From Aminobacter anthyllidis (GTDB lineage: Bacteria > Pseudomonadota > Alphaproteobacteria > Rhizobiales > Rhizobiaceae): DNA of 64,000 nucleotides. Positions 9,530 through 21,958 of this stretch are shown piece after piece (within the stretch, counting starts at the first letter, position 1; the number at the start of each line of letters is the position of its first letter). The position numbers and the translations under genes were made by a program. The stretch lies in the NCBI RefSeq assembly GCF_018555685.1, contig NZ_JAFLWW010000009.1:62001-126000 (forward strand), written 5' to 3'. The notes beneath the pieces were generated by a model. That model ran no database searches and was not told the DNA's origin. It saw only the letters and a list, made by a program, of their open reading frames with translations.

Positions 9530-10426
9530 TTAGCCCTTGATCGCCTCGACCAGCGTGGTGCCGAGACGTGCCGGCGACGGCGACACGCGGATGCCCGCTG
9601 CCTCCATTGCCGCGATCTTGTCTTCCGCGCCGCCCTTGCCGCCCGAGATCACGGCGCCTGCGTGACCCATGGTGCGTCCTTCCGGTGCGGTGCGCCCGGC
9701 GATGAAGCCGGCCATCGGCTTCCTGCGGCCGCGCTTGGCTTCGTCGATGAGGAACTGCGCTGCGTCCTCTTCGGCCGAGCCGCCGATTTCGCCGATCATG
9801 ATGATCGACTTGGTCTCGTCGTCGGCCAGGAACATCTCGAGCATGTCGATGAATTCCGTGCCCTTGACCGGGTCGCCGCCGATGCCGACGGCGGTCGACT
9901 GGCCGAGACCGGCATTCGTCGTCTGGAACACTGCTTCATAGGTAAGCGTGCCGGAGCGCGAAACAACGCCCACCGAACCCTTGCGGAAGATGTTGCCCGG
10001 CATGATGCCGATCTTGCACTGGTCGGGCGTGACGATACCCGGGCAGTTCGGGCCGATCAGGCGCGAGGTCGACCGGTCGAGACGCGCCTTGACCTTGATC
10101 ATGTCGGAGACCGGGATGCCTTCGGTGATGCACACGATCAGCGGGATCTCGGCGTCGATCGCCTCGATGATCGCGGCGGCAGCGCCCGCCGGCGGCACGT
10201 AGACCACCGACGCGTTGGCGCCGGTCTTTTCCTTGCCCTCGGCAACCGTCGAGAAGATCGGCAGCGGCACGGAGCCGTCCCACTTCTCGCCGCCCTTCTT
10301 GGGATGGATGCCGCCGACCATCTTGGTGCCGTGATAGGCCAAAGCCTGCTCGGTGTGGAACGAACCGGTGTTGCCGGTCAGGCCCTGCACCAGGATCTTG
10401 GTGTTCTTGTCGATGAGAATGGACAT
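9530..10426 (-). CDS. sucD: Succinyl-CoA synthetase alpha subunit
   Basis: This 298-residue subunit binds CoA and carries the phosphohistidine of ADP/GDP-forming succinyl-CoA ligase. The N-terminal CoA-binding Rossmann fold has [10 protein letters not shown] and [17 protein letters not shown] and [10 protein letters not shown] are family motifs, and the phosphorylated histidine lies in [17 protein letters not shown]. The length is standard. AGAGGA precedes the ATG by seven bases. It is separated from its partner sucC by an orphan secreted-protein gene, which is unusual because sucC and sucD are normally adjacent. Confidence 0.97.
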   Translation of the reverse strand: MSILIDKNTKILVQGLTGNTGSFHTEQALAYHGTKMVGGIHPKKGGEKWDGSVPLPIFSTVAEGKEKTGANASVVYVPPAGAAAAIIEAIDAEIPLIVCITEGIPVSDMIKVKARLDRSTSRLIGPNCPGIVTPDQCKIGIMPGNIFRKGSVGVVSRSGTLTYEAVFQTTNAGLGQSTAVGIGGDPVKGTEFIDMLEMFLADDETKSIIMIGEIGGSAEEDAAQFLIDEAKRGRRKPMAGFIAGRTAPEGRTMGHAGAVISGGKGGAEDKIAAMEAAGIRVSPSPARLGTTLVEAIKG

Positions 10427-10484
10427 CTAAAGTCCTCTATACGAGTAAGTTTGAATTTTGTTCGATCAGGCTGGCTCAAAATCG

Positions 10485-11015
10485 TCAGCTAACCGGTTTC
10501 CTGCTGGGTACGTAGTTGAACTTGCGAAAGAACGGTGCTGATGACGCCCCTTCTGGTCTTTCGTCGCCAAGGAACTGAATCAGCTCGCAAGAGCCAAAAA
10601 ACTCAGACGCCTCTGCACATTCGCGGCTGACGAAAGTCCGGACTACCAAGCCCTCGGAGATCTGCCCCACGGCCTTTTCCTTGGGAACCTCAACCAGTCC
10701 CTTTGACAAGGCAACGTCGGCAATCGCCCCTTCAGCGACGGTTTCGCCAGCGACTGCGCACCGGTCATGCATGTTGCCATCGCCTGTAGGCGTGAGCATG
10801 ACAATTGGCCATCCCTTCGATCCTGCAATTCGGCCATAGCTGCCATCGAATTCGAAGCCGCGCCCCTGCGCTCGTTCCTTCGCAACGACCAGATCACCCT
10901 CACTCGCGATGCATATGTCGCGAAAGAGGGCTGCCGCGTCTGTCGCCTCGCCCGCAAACGAAGGCGACGTCAGCGCGAAGGCTGACAGCACCGACATTTG
11001 CGCGGCCCGAAGCAT
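10485..11015 (-). CDS. Orphan secreted protein inserted between sucC and sucD
   Basis: This 176-residue protein has a signal peptide (cleavage probably after FALTSPSFA) and four cysteines at about residues 35, 86, 133 and 143, which could form two disulfides. No family was recognised. The start at 11015 lies eight bases from the sucC stop and lacks a good ribosome-binding site, so translation may be coupled to sucC. The coding sequence looks more AT-rich and less third-position biased than sucC and sucD on either side, which suggests later acquisition. It shares the operon's direction, so it does not break transcription of sucD. Function unknown. Confidence 0.7.
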   Translation of the reverse strand: MLRAAQMSVLSAFALTSPSFAGEATDAAALFRDICIASEGDLVVAKERAQGRGFEFDGSYGRIAGSKGWPIVMLTPTGDGNMHDRCAVAGETVAEGAIADVALSKGLVEVPKEKAVGQISEGLVVRTFVSRECAEASEFFGSCELIQFLGDERPEGASSAPFFRKFNYVPSRKPVS

Positions 11016-11023
11016 GCTCGTTG

Positions 11024-12217
<1,194 letters not shown>

Positions 12218-12228
12218 GCGCGTGTCCC

Positions 12229-13398
<1,170 letters not shown>

Positions 13399-13426
13399 GC
13401 TTTACGAAGAAAAGGTGAAGACCACG

Positions 13427-13873
13427 ATGCCATCCATCGAGATCCGCAGGCTCCGGTCGGGCGACGAGCACCTGCTCGACACCGTCGCCGACGATGTCTT
13501 CGACGAGCCGGTCGATCATGCCCGCCTGACGGCCTGTCTCGCTTCCCCTGGCCACCTTCTCTTCGTCGCCCTCGATGAGGGCCAGGTTGTGGCGCAGGCG
13601 GCCGCCATGGTTCACCGCCATCCTGACAAGCCGAGCGAACTGTATGTCGATGAGGTCGGCGTCTCGCCCGCCTGGCAGCGCCGCGGCATCGCCAACCGGC
13701 TTGTCGACGCGCTCTTCGCCGCCGGCCGCGAACTGGGCTGCGCCGAAGCCTGGCTCGGCACCGAACCCGACAACCTCCCCGCCCGTGCCCTCTATGAGAG
13801 GCGCAAGGAACCAGCCGGTCCGGCGGAGACGTTTGTCATGTATGTCTATGATCTCGGCGAGGGCTCTAGATAG
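13427..13873 (+). CDS. GNAT family N-acetyltransferase
   Basis: This 148-residue GNAT-fold protein has the acetyl-CoA binding motif WQRRGIANRLVDALF (Q/RxxGxG/A type). It ends with ALYERRKE and VMYVYDL, typical of aminoglycoside- or amino-acid-type acetyltransferases of unknown substrate. The ATG at 13427 is preferred because AAGGTG lies nine bases upstream; a GTG at 13415 would add four residues. It is divergent from mdh and followed by two tandem hairpins. The substrate is not known. Confidence 0.8.
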   Translation: MPSIEIRRLRSGDEHLLDTVADDVFDEPVDHARLTACLASPGHLLFVALDEGQVVAQAAAMVHRHPDKPSELYVDEVGVSPAWQRRGIANRLVDALFAAGRELGCAEAWLGTEPDNLPARALYERRKEPAGPAETFVMYVYDLGEGSR

Positions 13874-13906
13874 GGGAGCATCGATGCCGGCCTGATCTCC
13901 CCGCAT

Positions 13907-13961
13907 GCGGGGGTTGAGATGCGGTCCGCGCAGCGGACCAAAAGCCGACTGCTTGGCTTTT
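13907..13961. repeat. Tandem palindromes after the GNAT gene
   Basis: A CCCCGCATGCGGGG palindrome is followed by GGTCCGC-GCA-GCGGACC (13923-13939) and directly by AAAAGCC-N8-GGCTTTT (940-946 with 955-961). The last stem ends in a T run and could act as the terminator of the GNAT gene. The remaining sequence to 14133 shows no gene. The string of short palindromes resembles rhizobial intergenic repeats. Confidence 0.55.
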
Positions 13962-14133
13962 CGAGCATCGAACGCCGGTACGGCAGAGGGGCGAGAGGGA
14001 ACGAGACGTTCAAAAGTTGCAGTTCAACCCATCCACGCCCGGGACGGTTCGGCGCCTTGGCGTGAAGAGTTTCTCGAAGCCGCGGCATTTCTTTCGTGCA
14101 ACCTGCCAAGGCACTCAGCAACCCTGATCAAGC

Positions 14134-14156
14134 AAAACCCCGGCGCGAGGCCGGGG
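14134..14156 (-). terminator. Terminator of the outer-membrane protein gene
   Basis: A 7-bp GC stem (CCCCGGC 14138-14144 with GCCGGGG 14150-14156) and a 5-base loop are followed on the minus strand by TTTT (14137-14134). It lies about 25 bases beyond the stop of the beta-barrel gene. Confidence 0.75.
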
Positions 14157-14180
14157 CTTTGGTTCGCGGCGGAGCCGCGC

Positions 14181-14858
14181 TCAGAACTTGTAGGCGACGC
14201 CGAGGCGAATGTCGTGTGTCTTCAGCTCCGCCGTCGCAAACGACGACAGGTCGAAGTCGCCGAAGTCGGTGTAACGGTACTCCACGCGGCCGATGAGATT
14301 GTCGGTGAATGCGTATTCGACACCGGCACCGAGCGTCCATCCGACCATCGTGTCGCCAACGATCGGGCTGATCCGGACACCGTCGTCGGTGGCGTGGACG
14401 TTGACATCAGCGAACGCCACGCCGCCGGCAAGGTAAGGCAGCAGCCGGTCCATCGCATAGCCGACCTTCACACGCGCCGCGCCGGACCAGTTGAGCTCGT
14501 ACACGTCGCCGATCACGGGTGGCGGCAAGGGCGTGCCTGATCCATCATACGCCTGCCCGAAACCATCGGCATTGCTCCAGGCAAGGTCGGCTTCGATACC
14601 GATCACGACCTGGTTTGCCAGCTGATGGTTGTAGCCCGCATAAACGCCGCCAAGCCAACCAGCGACATCCGGCTCGGAATTCCAGCCGGTTTCAGCCGAA
14701 GTCCGCCCGTTGCCCCAGAGATGGCCAGCCTGCACGCCAACATAGCCGCCGGTCCAGACAAAGCCATCGACCGGCTGCACCGACGTCGCATCCGCAGCCA
14801 TTGCCACACCGCTGGACAGGGCAAGCAGCCCCGCCGCCCCAAGCGTCATCAACCTCAT
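14181..14858 (-). CDS. Outer membrane beta-barrel protein (Omp25/Omp31-like)
   Basis: This 225-residue protein has a signal peptide ending in AMAADAT. The mature part alternates short amphipathic strands with turns (WTGGYVGVQAGHLWG, LGGVYAGYNHQL, VGYAMDRLLPYLAGG, RVEYRYTDFGDF) and ends with an aromatic residue (GVAYKF), the signature of an eight-stranded porin-like barrel assembled by BAM. Such proteins are abundant surface proteins in Rhizobiales. GGGGAGCAGG precedes the start. It is monocistronic, with its own terminator. The barrel is structural, and no specific ligand is implied. Confidence 0.85.
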   Translation of the reverse strand: MRLMTLGAAGLLALSSGVAMAADATSVQPVDGFVWTGGYVGVQAGHLWGNGRTSAETGWNSEPDVAGWLGGVYAGYNHQLANQVVIGIEADLAWSNADGFGQAYDGSGTPLPPPVIGDVYELNWSGAARVKVGYAMDRLLPYLAGGVAFADVNVHATDDGVRISPIVGDTMVGWTLGAGVEYAFTDNLIGRVEYRYTDFGDFDLSSFATAELKTHDIRLGVAYKF

Positions 14859-15208
14859 TGAACCTGCTCCCCGTCAATCTCGACCCGCCACAACGGGGTC
14901 CTTCAGTTCGGCAGATGTCCCGGCGGCAGCCGTCAGGACAATACGGCATATGGCGTATTTCGACGTGTCGTTGACCGTGTCGGCTTGCGTTCGGTGACTT
15001 GCTAACCGCACCCGCTTCCGCCTGAGCGCAAGACTTCACAGCGGCTGTTTCTGCTTCGCTGGTTCGGTTGAATCGCATTGGGCAGGCAGAGCGTGGAGAG
15101 ATTATCCACGTTGCGTGGATTTCTTGGCGTCTTTGGGCTCCCAATTTCACCATCGCGATCCTTCACACCCTCTCTGGCCTGGCGGCTCCGGTGGGTGGCG
15201 GAACCTCA

Positions 15209-15471
15209 ACGGCATGGATCCCCGGGTCTCCGCACGTCGCTTCGCTCCTGCTCCGCCCGAGGATGACGAAGGCATGTTGGCTTTCGGCTAACCTCCAAGG
15301 TTGGCACTTGGCGGGAATTTCCGGGCAACTAGCAAGGCAGTGCCGTAGCAATGGACGGAAACGTTCTGCGAGCCGCCGCCGTCGGTGATTGGCCGCGGAC
15401 CCCAATGCCTTCGTCATCCTCGGGCGGAGCAGGAGCGAAGCGACGTGCGGAGACCCGGGGATCCATGCCGT
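15209..15471. repeat. 67-bp perfect inverted repeat pair with 129-bp spacer
   Basis: The arms 15209-15275 and 15405-15471 are exact reverse complements over 67 bases, reading from GGCATGGATCCCCGGGTCTC to GAGGATGACGAAGGCAT. The sequence type is common between rhizobial genes. The spacer has no recognisable coding content. Two copies in opposite orientation could recombine and invert the spacer, or form a long hairpin if transcribed. No transposase, terminal direct repeat or target duplication was seen. Confidence 0.9.
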
Positions 15472-15609
15472 GAAATGGCAACTGCTGCTGCGGTCCAATG
15501 CTACCCAATCTTCCGCGCGCTTGTCACCATCTGTCACCAACCCGCGTGGATAGCCGCCCCCATTTCTCCACGCCCTGAAAACCTGCCGTACAATTCCCCC
15601 ATCGCCCTT

Positions 15610-15890
15610 ACGGGATCTGGTGCGCACCGGGTATCAGGGAGGGCGGCGGTGACCTCCCGCCACTGCTACGGTAGCCGTGGCTCCGAGGGCCCGACGACAG
15701 GTCGGCGTTTTCCGGTGTGAGCCTCACAAGGCCAGCGCGGCGGGAAGATGCGGAGAAGCAGCGGCGATTGTCCATGGAATGTACATGGAGCGGCGCTGTG
15801 ACCGGCCAACCTCGGGACAGACACCGAGCGGGGCGCGAGTTCGCGCCACTAACATACTATCGGAAGGCACGGCCTCGCGCCCCGCTTCCC
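15610..15890. other. Palindrome-packed region, candidate structured RNA or decayed element
   Basis: Within 280 bases at least eight short stems follow each other: GGTGCGCACC (15619-15628), GGGAGG/CCTCCC (15637-15658), CCAC..GCTAC/GTAGC..GTGG (15660-15680), CCGAC/GTCGG (15691-15705), TGTGAG/CTCACA (15716-15728), TCCATG/CATGGA (15771-15789), GGCGCGA/TCGCGCC (15832-15847), and the 13-bp AGCGGGGCGCGAG with its complement (15827-15839, 15874-15886). The last two are mutually exclusive. No credible reading frame crosses the region. It fits no RNA family I could recognise (RNase P, tmRNA, 6S and cobalamin riboswitch were considered). It could also be the remnant of a mobile intron. Confidence 0.35.
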
Positions 15891-15968
15891 GACTGCTCCC
15901 CTAAACCGGGAGTGCTCTTTGACAATGGCCAGACCGGAAACGGGGCGGGGCAGTGAACAAGTGCGCTT

Positions 15969-16185
15969 CCTTCTCCCCGTCACTATACGGAGAGAAGGTC
16001 CCGGCAGGGGGATGAGGGGCAGCGCCAACGCCACTGCACGGGACGCCCGCAACCCGTCCGCCGTCATCCCGACCGAGCGAAGCGAGCGCCTGAAACCATG
16101 ACGGACTATCGTGAAGCACGGCCGGCTCCTCGCCCAGACAGCCCTTCACGAGCGCAGCCCTCATCCTGAGCCTGTCGAAGGATGA
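15969..16185. repeat. Dispersed intergenic palindromes
   Basis: CCTTCTC (15969-15975) pairs with GAGAAGG (15992-15998) around an inner CCGT/ACGG stem. TCATCCT (16161-16167) pairs with AGGATGA (16179-16185) around GAGCCTGTCGA. Both sequences are of the kind repeated many times between rhizobial genes. The rest of 15472-16245 has no gene I can support. Confidence 0.6.
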
Positions 16186-16245
16186 CAAAATCAGTCCGAA
16201 ACAGGCGCCGCTACCCTACCCCGGACCTCGGCGCCTGCCGGCAGC

Positions 16246-17085
16246 TCATAGCCTCGGCTGTATGATCAGGGTTTTCAGCCTGTCGTTCAGTGTATCGATT
16301 TGCCTGTCCCGCAAGATTTCGGCGGGGCTCGTCGCGTCAGCACCGGTCCTGCCTCCACCCGCGCCCTTGCGACCGCCGCTTCGAATGATCTCGGCAAGTG
16401 CCTCGAGGCTTTTCGGATCGATCTTCGTCGTCCTCTCCGAAGGCATGTCCGCGAATACAATCGTGATTTCAGCGCTTTGGGCGGCGGTGAAGCCGAGTCC
16501 CGGAGATATCGTTCCGGGTGTCAGGAACGAAAAGGCAAGTCCGTTGCGGCCAAAAACGACAGACCCATTCCTGTAGTAGGTCATCTCGGAAAGATACGAA
16601 CTTGCTGCCTTATCCTCCACCCGCGCAGACACCGACTTGTACCAGGCGAGCAGACTCAGCCTGCTGAGGTCGTAGGCACCGGTGCGGCCCCGGTCGCATT
16701 TGGATTCGTCCGGGACAACGGTATCGCCCATGACGACCGTTCCAGTTTCGTCGATGCGGCCAGACAAACCAGCCGATGCGGAAACTAGATCCGCCCTGCC
16801 GATCCCATATTTTTCAAGCCCCAATGAAAAACCGGCATCTCTGTTGAACTGTCCATTTATCTTCACGACAATATTGGCTTGTCGCTTCATCGCGACATTG
16901 CCGTCATAAAAGAACTTGGCAGATGTTGTTTCACGCCGATCATATGCGATCACATCTTCGACTTCACATCGAAGCCCCCCGACAAGCGCGCCATAGTTGA
17001 CAGAACCAGTGGAAACAAAGGCGCCGCCATTGGCACATCCGGACAACAGAAGTCCGCTCGCGAAAACGCGCAGATAAGCTCTCAT
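16246..17085 (-). CDS. Predicted lipoprotein, hypothetical
   Basis: This 279-residue protein has a signal peptide with the lipobox LLLSGC (lipidated cysteine near residue 17), so it is probably membrane-anchored. No family was recognised. The mature part is mostly beta-prone, has few cysteines, and near the end has a Gly/Arg-rich stretch (SGGRKGAGGGRTG) followed by a possible short helix. GGGGAGAG lies eight bases before the ATG at 17085. Base composition is more AT-rich than acnA next door. It sits next to a repeat-rich spacer, which together suggests an acquired, strain-variable gene. Confidence 0.7.
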   Translation of the reverse strand: MRAYLRVFASGLLLSGCANGGAFVSTGSVNYGALVGGLRCEVEDVIAYDRRETTSAKFFYDGNVAMKRQANIVVKINGQFNRDAGFSLGLEKYGIGRADLVSASAGLSGRIDETGTVVMGDTVVPDESKCDRGRTGAYDLSRLSLLAWYKSVSARVEDKAASSYLSEMTYYRNGSVVFGRNGLAFSFLTPGTISPGLGFTAAQSAEITIVFADMPSERTTKIDPKSLEALAEIIRSGGRKGAGGGRTGADATSPAEILRDRQIDTLNDRLKTLIIQPRL

Positions 17086-17140
17086 TGTACTCTCCCCTCT
17101 CCCAGGGAAAATACAACGCCTAATTGTATACTTGTGCAAC

Positions 17141-17175
17141 AAAAAAAACCGCCGGAGCTTGCGCCCCGGCGGTTT
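17141..17175 (-). terminator. Terminator of acnA
   Basis: A 10-bp stem (17146-17155 with 17166-17175, CCGCCGG core) with a 10-base loop is followed on the minus strand by eight T. It lies 26 bases beyond the acnA stop. Confidence 0.9.
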
Positions 17176-17200
17176 GTTTCACGTGAGTCCGGCGAAGCGC

Positions 17201-19891
<2,691 letters not shown>

Positions 19892-20093
19892 GTGCGATCC
19901 ATCCTTGTCTGTTCAGCCTGAAAGGGAACGGACTCCGATGGGCATGCAATCACGCGCAAAGGTGCGGGTACGGCCATTTCCGCTGTCCGGTCCCAAGCAA
20001 CCCGAGCCGTTCAAGGCGGCGCGTGCGCTGGTTCGGCGCAAATTCTGTTTCCATGCCGACCGCTGGCATGGTCGAGTGGCATATAGAGAATTT

Positions 20094-20110
20094 ATTGGAA
20101 TAGTTCTAGA
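20094..20110. promoter_or_regulatory. Irr-box (ICE)-like motif between acnA and ccmA
   Basis: ATTGGAATAGTTCTAGA resembles the iron control element TTTAGAA-N3-TTCTAAA recognised by the haem-responsive regulator Irr in rhizobia, with about three mismatches. It lies 67 bases before the ccmA start and about 200 bases from acnA, in the most AT-rich part of the spacer. Fe-S and haem-related genes are typical Irr targets. The match was judged by eye, so it is only a candidate. Confidence 0.4.
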
Positions 20111-20176
20111 CCGAGATTCGCCTATTTTGCTGCGACGCAAAGTGGCGGCGACAAGACTTTCGGCGATGGGGAACGA

Positions 20177-20791
20177 ATGCGGCTGATCGCCGAAAATCTC
20201 AGCGGAGAACGCGGCGGCGAGGCGGTTTTCGACGGCATCGGCTTCGTGCTTGCTGACGGCGAAGCACTTGTGGTCACCGGTCCCAACGGCTCGGGCAAGT
20301 CGACCCTGCTGCGCGTCATAGCCGGGCTCCTGCCACACAGCCACGGCCGAATCGCTTTCGAGGGCGACAGCGAGGACTTTCCGACAGTCGCCTCGGCCTG
20401 CCACTATCTCGGCCACCAGAACGCGATGAAGGCTGCGCTGACCGTGCAGGAGAACCTGCAGTTCTGGCGCGACTTCTCCGGCAACGGCAGGCTCGGCATC
20501 TCGGATGCGCTCGAAGAGGTCGGTCTCGGCGGCCTCGGCCACCTGCCCTTCGGCTACCTCTCGACCGGCCAGAAGCGTCGCGCCGCCATCGCCAAGCTGC
20601 TCATCAGCCACCGCCCGGTCTGGCTGCTCGACGAGCCGACCTCGGGCCTCGACAAGGCATCCGACGCGCGCTTCGCAGCGCTGATGCAGGACCATTGTGC
20701 CGCTGGCGGCATCATCATAGCAGCCACCCATCTGCCGCTCGGGCTGGAGGGGGTGAAGACGCTGGAGATGGGGCGGGTGCATGCTTTATAG
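20177..20791 (+). CDS. ccmA: Haem ABC exporter ATP-binding protein
   Basis: This 204-residue ATPase works with CcmB (and normally CcmC) to move haem or release holo-CcmE during cytochrome c maturation. Walker A is GPNGSGKST (residues 30-38), the signature motif is YLSTGQKRR, Walker B is VWLLDEPTSGLD, and the H-loop lies in AATHLPL. The length is normal. It starts the rightward ccm cluster, divergent from acnA. Unusually, 216 bases containing a palindromic repeat pair separate it from ccmB, where tight spacing is usual. Confidence 0.95.
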   Translation: MRLIAENLSGERGGEAVFDGIGFVLADGEALVVTGPNGSGKSTLLRVIAGLLPHSHGRIAFEGDSEDFPTVASACHYLGHQNAMKAALTVQENLQFWRDFSGNGRLGISDALEEVGLGGLGHLPFGYLSTGQKRRAAIAKLLISHRPVWLLDEPTSGLDKASDARFAALMQDHCAAGGIIIAATHLPLGLEGVKTLEMGRVHAL

Positions 20792-20806
20792 CTCCGCGAT
20801 CCTTCG

Positions 20807-20964
20807 CACCCCCCTCTGTCCTGCCGGACATCTCCCCCGCATGGGGGGAGATTGGCAGCTCCAGCCTCGTCGTCACTTCTGCAACGTTGGCGATTGGCGA
20901 TGGCCGGCCCACAGCGTGATCTCCCCCCTTGCGGGGGAGATGTCCGGCAGGACAGAGGGGGGTG
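20807..20964. repeat. Palindromic repeat pair between ccmA and ccmB
   Basis: The arms 20807-20838 and 20933-20964 are perfect 32-base reverse complements, from CACCCCCCTCTGTCCTGCCG to CATCTCCCCC. Each arm also has its own small hairpin: CTCCCCC with GGGGGAG around CGCATG or CTTGC. The sequence (CTCCCC..GGGGAG, ATGTCCGGCAGGACAGAGGG) belongs to the same family as the two copies inside ftsY. It would fold into a long stem in the ccmA-ccmB transcript. Confidence 0.9.
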
Positions 20965-21007
20965 GGAAGAAGCGCCACCTGTCCGCGCAGATCGCCGGAG
21001 CCGCAAC

Positions 21008-21673
21008 ATGCTAGCCCTCTACCTTCGCGATCTACGCATGGGCGTCCGCGCCGGCGGTGGGGCGCTGACGGGCGTGCTGTTCTTCCTGGCCGTGATCGTC
21101 ACCATCCCCTTCGGCGTCGGCCCCGACCTCAACCTGCTCGCCCGCATCGGCCCGGCGATTCTGTGGATCGGCGCCCTGCTCGCCAGCCTGCTCGGCCTCG
21201 ACCGGCTGTTCCAGGCCGACCGCGAGGACGGCTCGCTCGATCTTCTCGTGCTCAATGCCGACCGGCACATGCTGGCGCTGACTGTGTTCGTCAAATGCCT
21301 GGCACACTGGACCGCAAGCGTGCTGCCGCTTGTCATCGCTGCTCCGCTGCTTGGGCTGTTCATGAACATGTCACCGCTCGGCATCGGCGCGGCGGCGCTC
21401 ACTTTGCTCGTCGGCACCCCGGCCATCGTCTTCATTGGCGCAGCCGGGGCTGCCGTCACCGTCGCCCTGCCGCGTGGCGGGCTCTTAATCTCGGTGCTGG
21501 TGCTGCCGCTGGTCATCCCGGTGCTGATCTTCGGCGTGACCGCCGCCTATGGCGCGGTCAACGATCCCGACCCGTTCACCCCGCCTTTCATGATTCTCTG
21601 CGCGCTGACCATGTTCCTGGCCGTCATCGGTCCGCTGGCCGCGGCGGTCGCCTTGCGCTCGGGCACCGACTGA
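21008..21673 (+). CDS. ccmB: Haem exporter protein CcmB
   Basis: This 221-residue inner-membrane protein has six hydrophobic segments and is the permease partner of CcmA. The start MLALYLRDLRMGVRAGGGAL and the motif DREDGSLDLLVL after the second helix are typical of CcmB. A GGAG lies eight bases before the ATG at 21008; an upstream in-frame Met would translate part of the repeat. The expected next gene, ccmC, is missing, and ccmD follows after 120 bases. Confidence 0.95.
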   Translation: MLALYLRDLRMGVRAGGGALTGVLFFLAVIVTIPFGVGPDLNLLARIGPAILWIGALLASLLGLDRLFQADREDGSLDLLVLNADRHMLALTVFVKCLAHWTASVLPLVIAAPLLGLFMNMSPLGIGAAALTLLVGTPAIVFIGAAGAAVTVALPRGGLLISVLVLPLVIPVLIFGVTAAYGAVNDPDPFTPPFMILCALTMFLAVIGPLAAAVALRSGTD

Positions 21674-21793
21674 TCACGATCACTTCAACCGTGGCGGTGC
21701 GGCGCGGCGTCCGATTGCATCGCCGCTGGCCCGCCGCTAAGTGAAGGGAATGCTCGGAAACAGCGACATGACCACGTCTTGCCAGGGTGCCCG
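21674..21793. other. Gap where ccmC is expected
   Basis: In rhizobial ccm clusters ccmC (about 250 residues, with WGxWWxWDxR) normally sits between ccmB and ccmD. Here there are only 120 bases and no such motif. A 15-codon frame (ATG at 21750) ends in a TGA at 21795-21797 that overlaps the ccmD start as ATGA. This is how a ccmC stop would normally overlap ccmD, so it may be a deletion scar or simply a leader frame coupling ccmD translation. Confidence 0.55.
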
Positions 21794-21958
21794 ATGAGCG
21801 CACACGCCCTCTATGTCACCGCCGCCTACGGCGTCTCGGCACTTGCCATCGCCGGGCTGATCATCTGGATCCTGGCCGACCAGCGCGCCCGCAAGCGCGA
21901 AATGGCCGAACTCGAAGCCGCCGGCCATCGCCGCCGCTCGGACAAGGCCAAGGCATGA
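21794..21958 (+). CDS. ccmD: Haem exporter protein CcmD
   Basis: This 54-residue protein has one N-terminal membrane helix (YVTAAYGVSALAIAGLIIWI), then a charged cytoplasmic tail (DQRARKREMAELEAAGHRRR). That is the usual layout of CcmD, which helps release holo-CcmE from the CcmABC complex. It is short enough to be overlooked. Its stop overlaps the ccmG start (ATGA), showing coupling. Confidence 0.9.
   Translation: MSAHALYVTAAYGVSALAIAGLIIWILADQRARKREMAELEAAGHRRRSDKAKA

Noticed and set aside
15600-15760. Cobalamin riboswitch
   Set aside because: CCCGCCACTG and GGGAAG resemble parts of the B12 element, but the B12 box and the rest of the core are absent, and no cobalamin gene follows.
15068-16188. 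Several 60-150 codon frames in the repeat region
   Set aside because: They translate the dispersed repeats (for example the peptide GSPHVASLLLRPRMTK occurs on both strands) and have no ribosome-binding sites.
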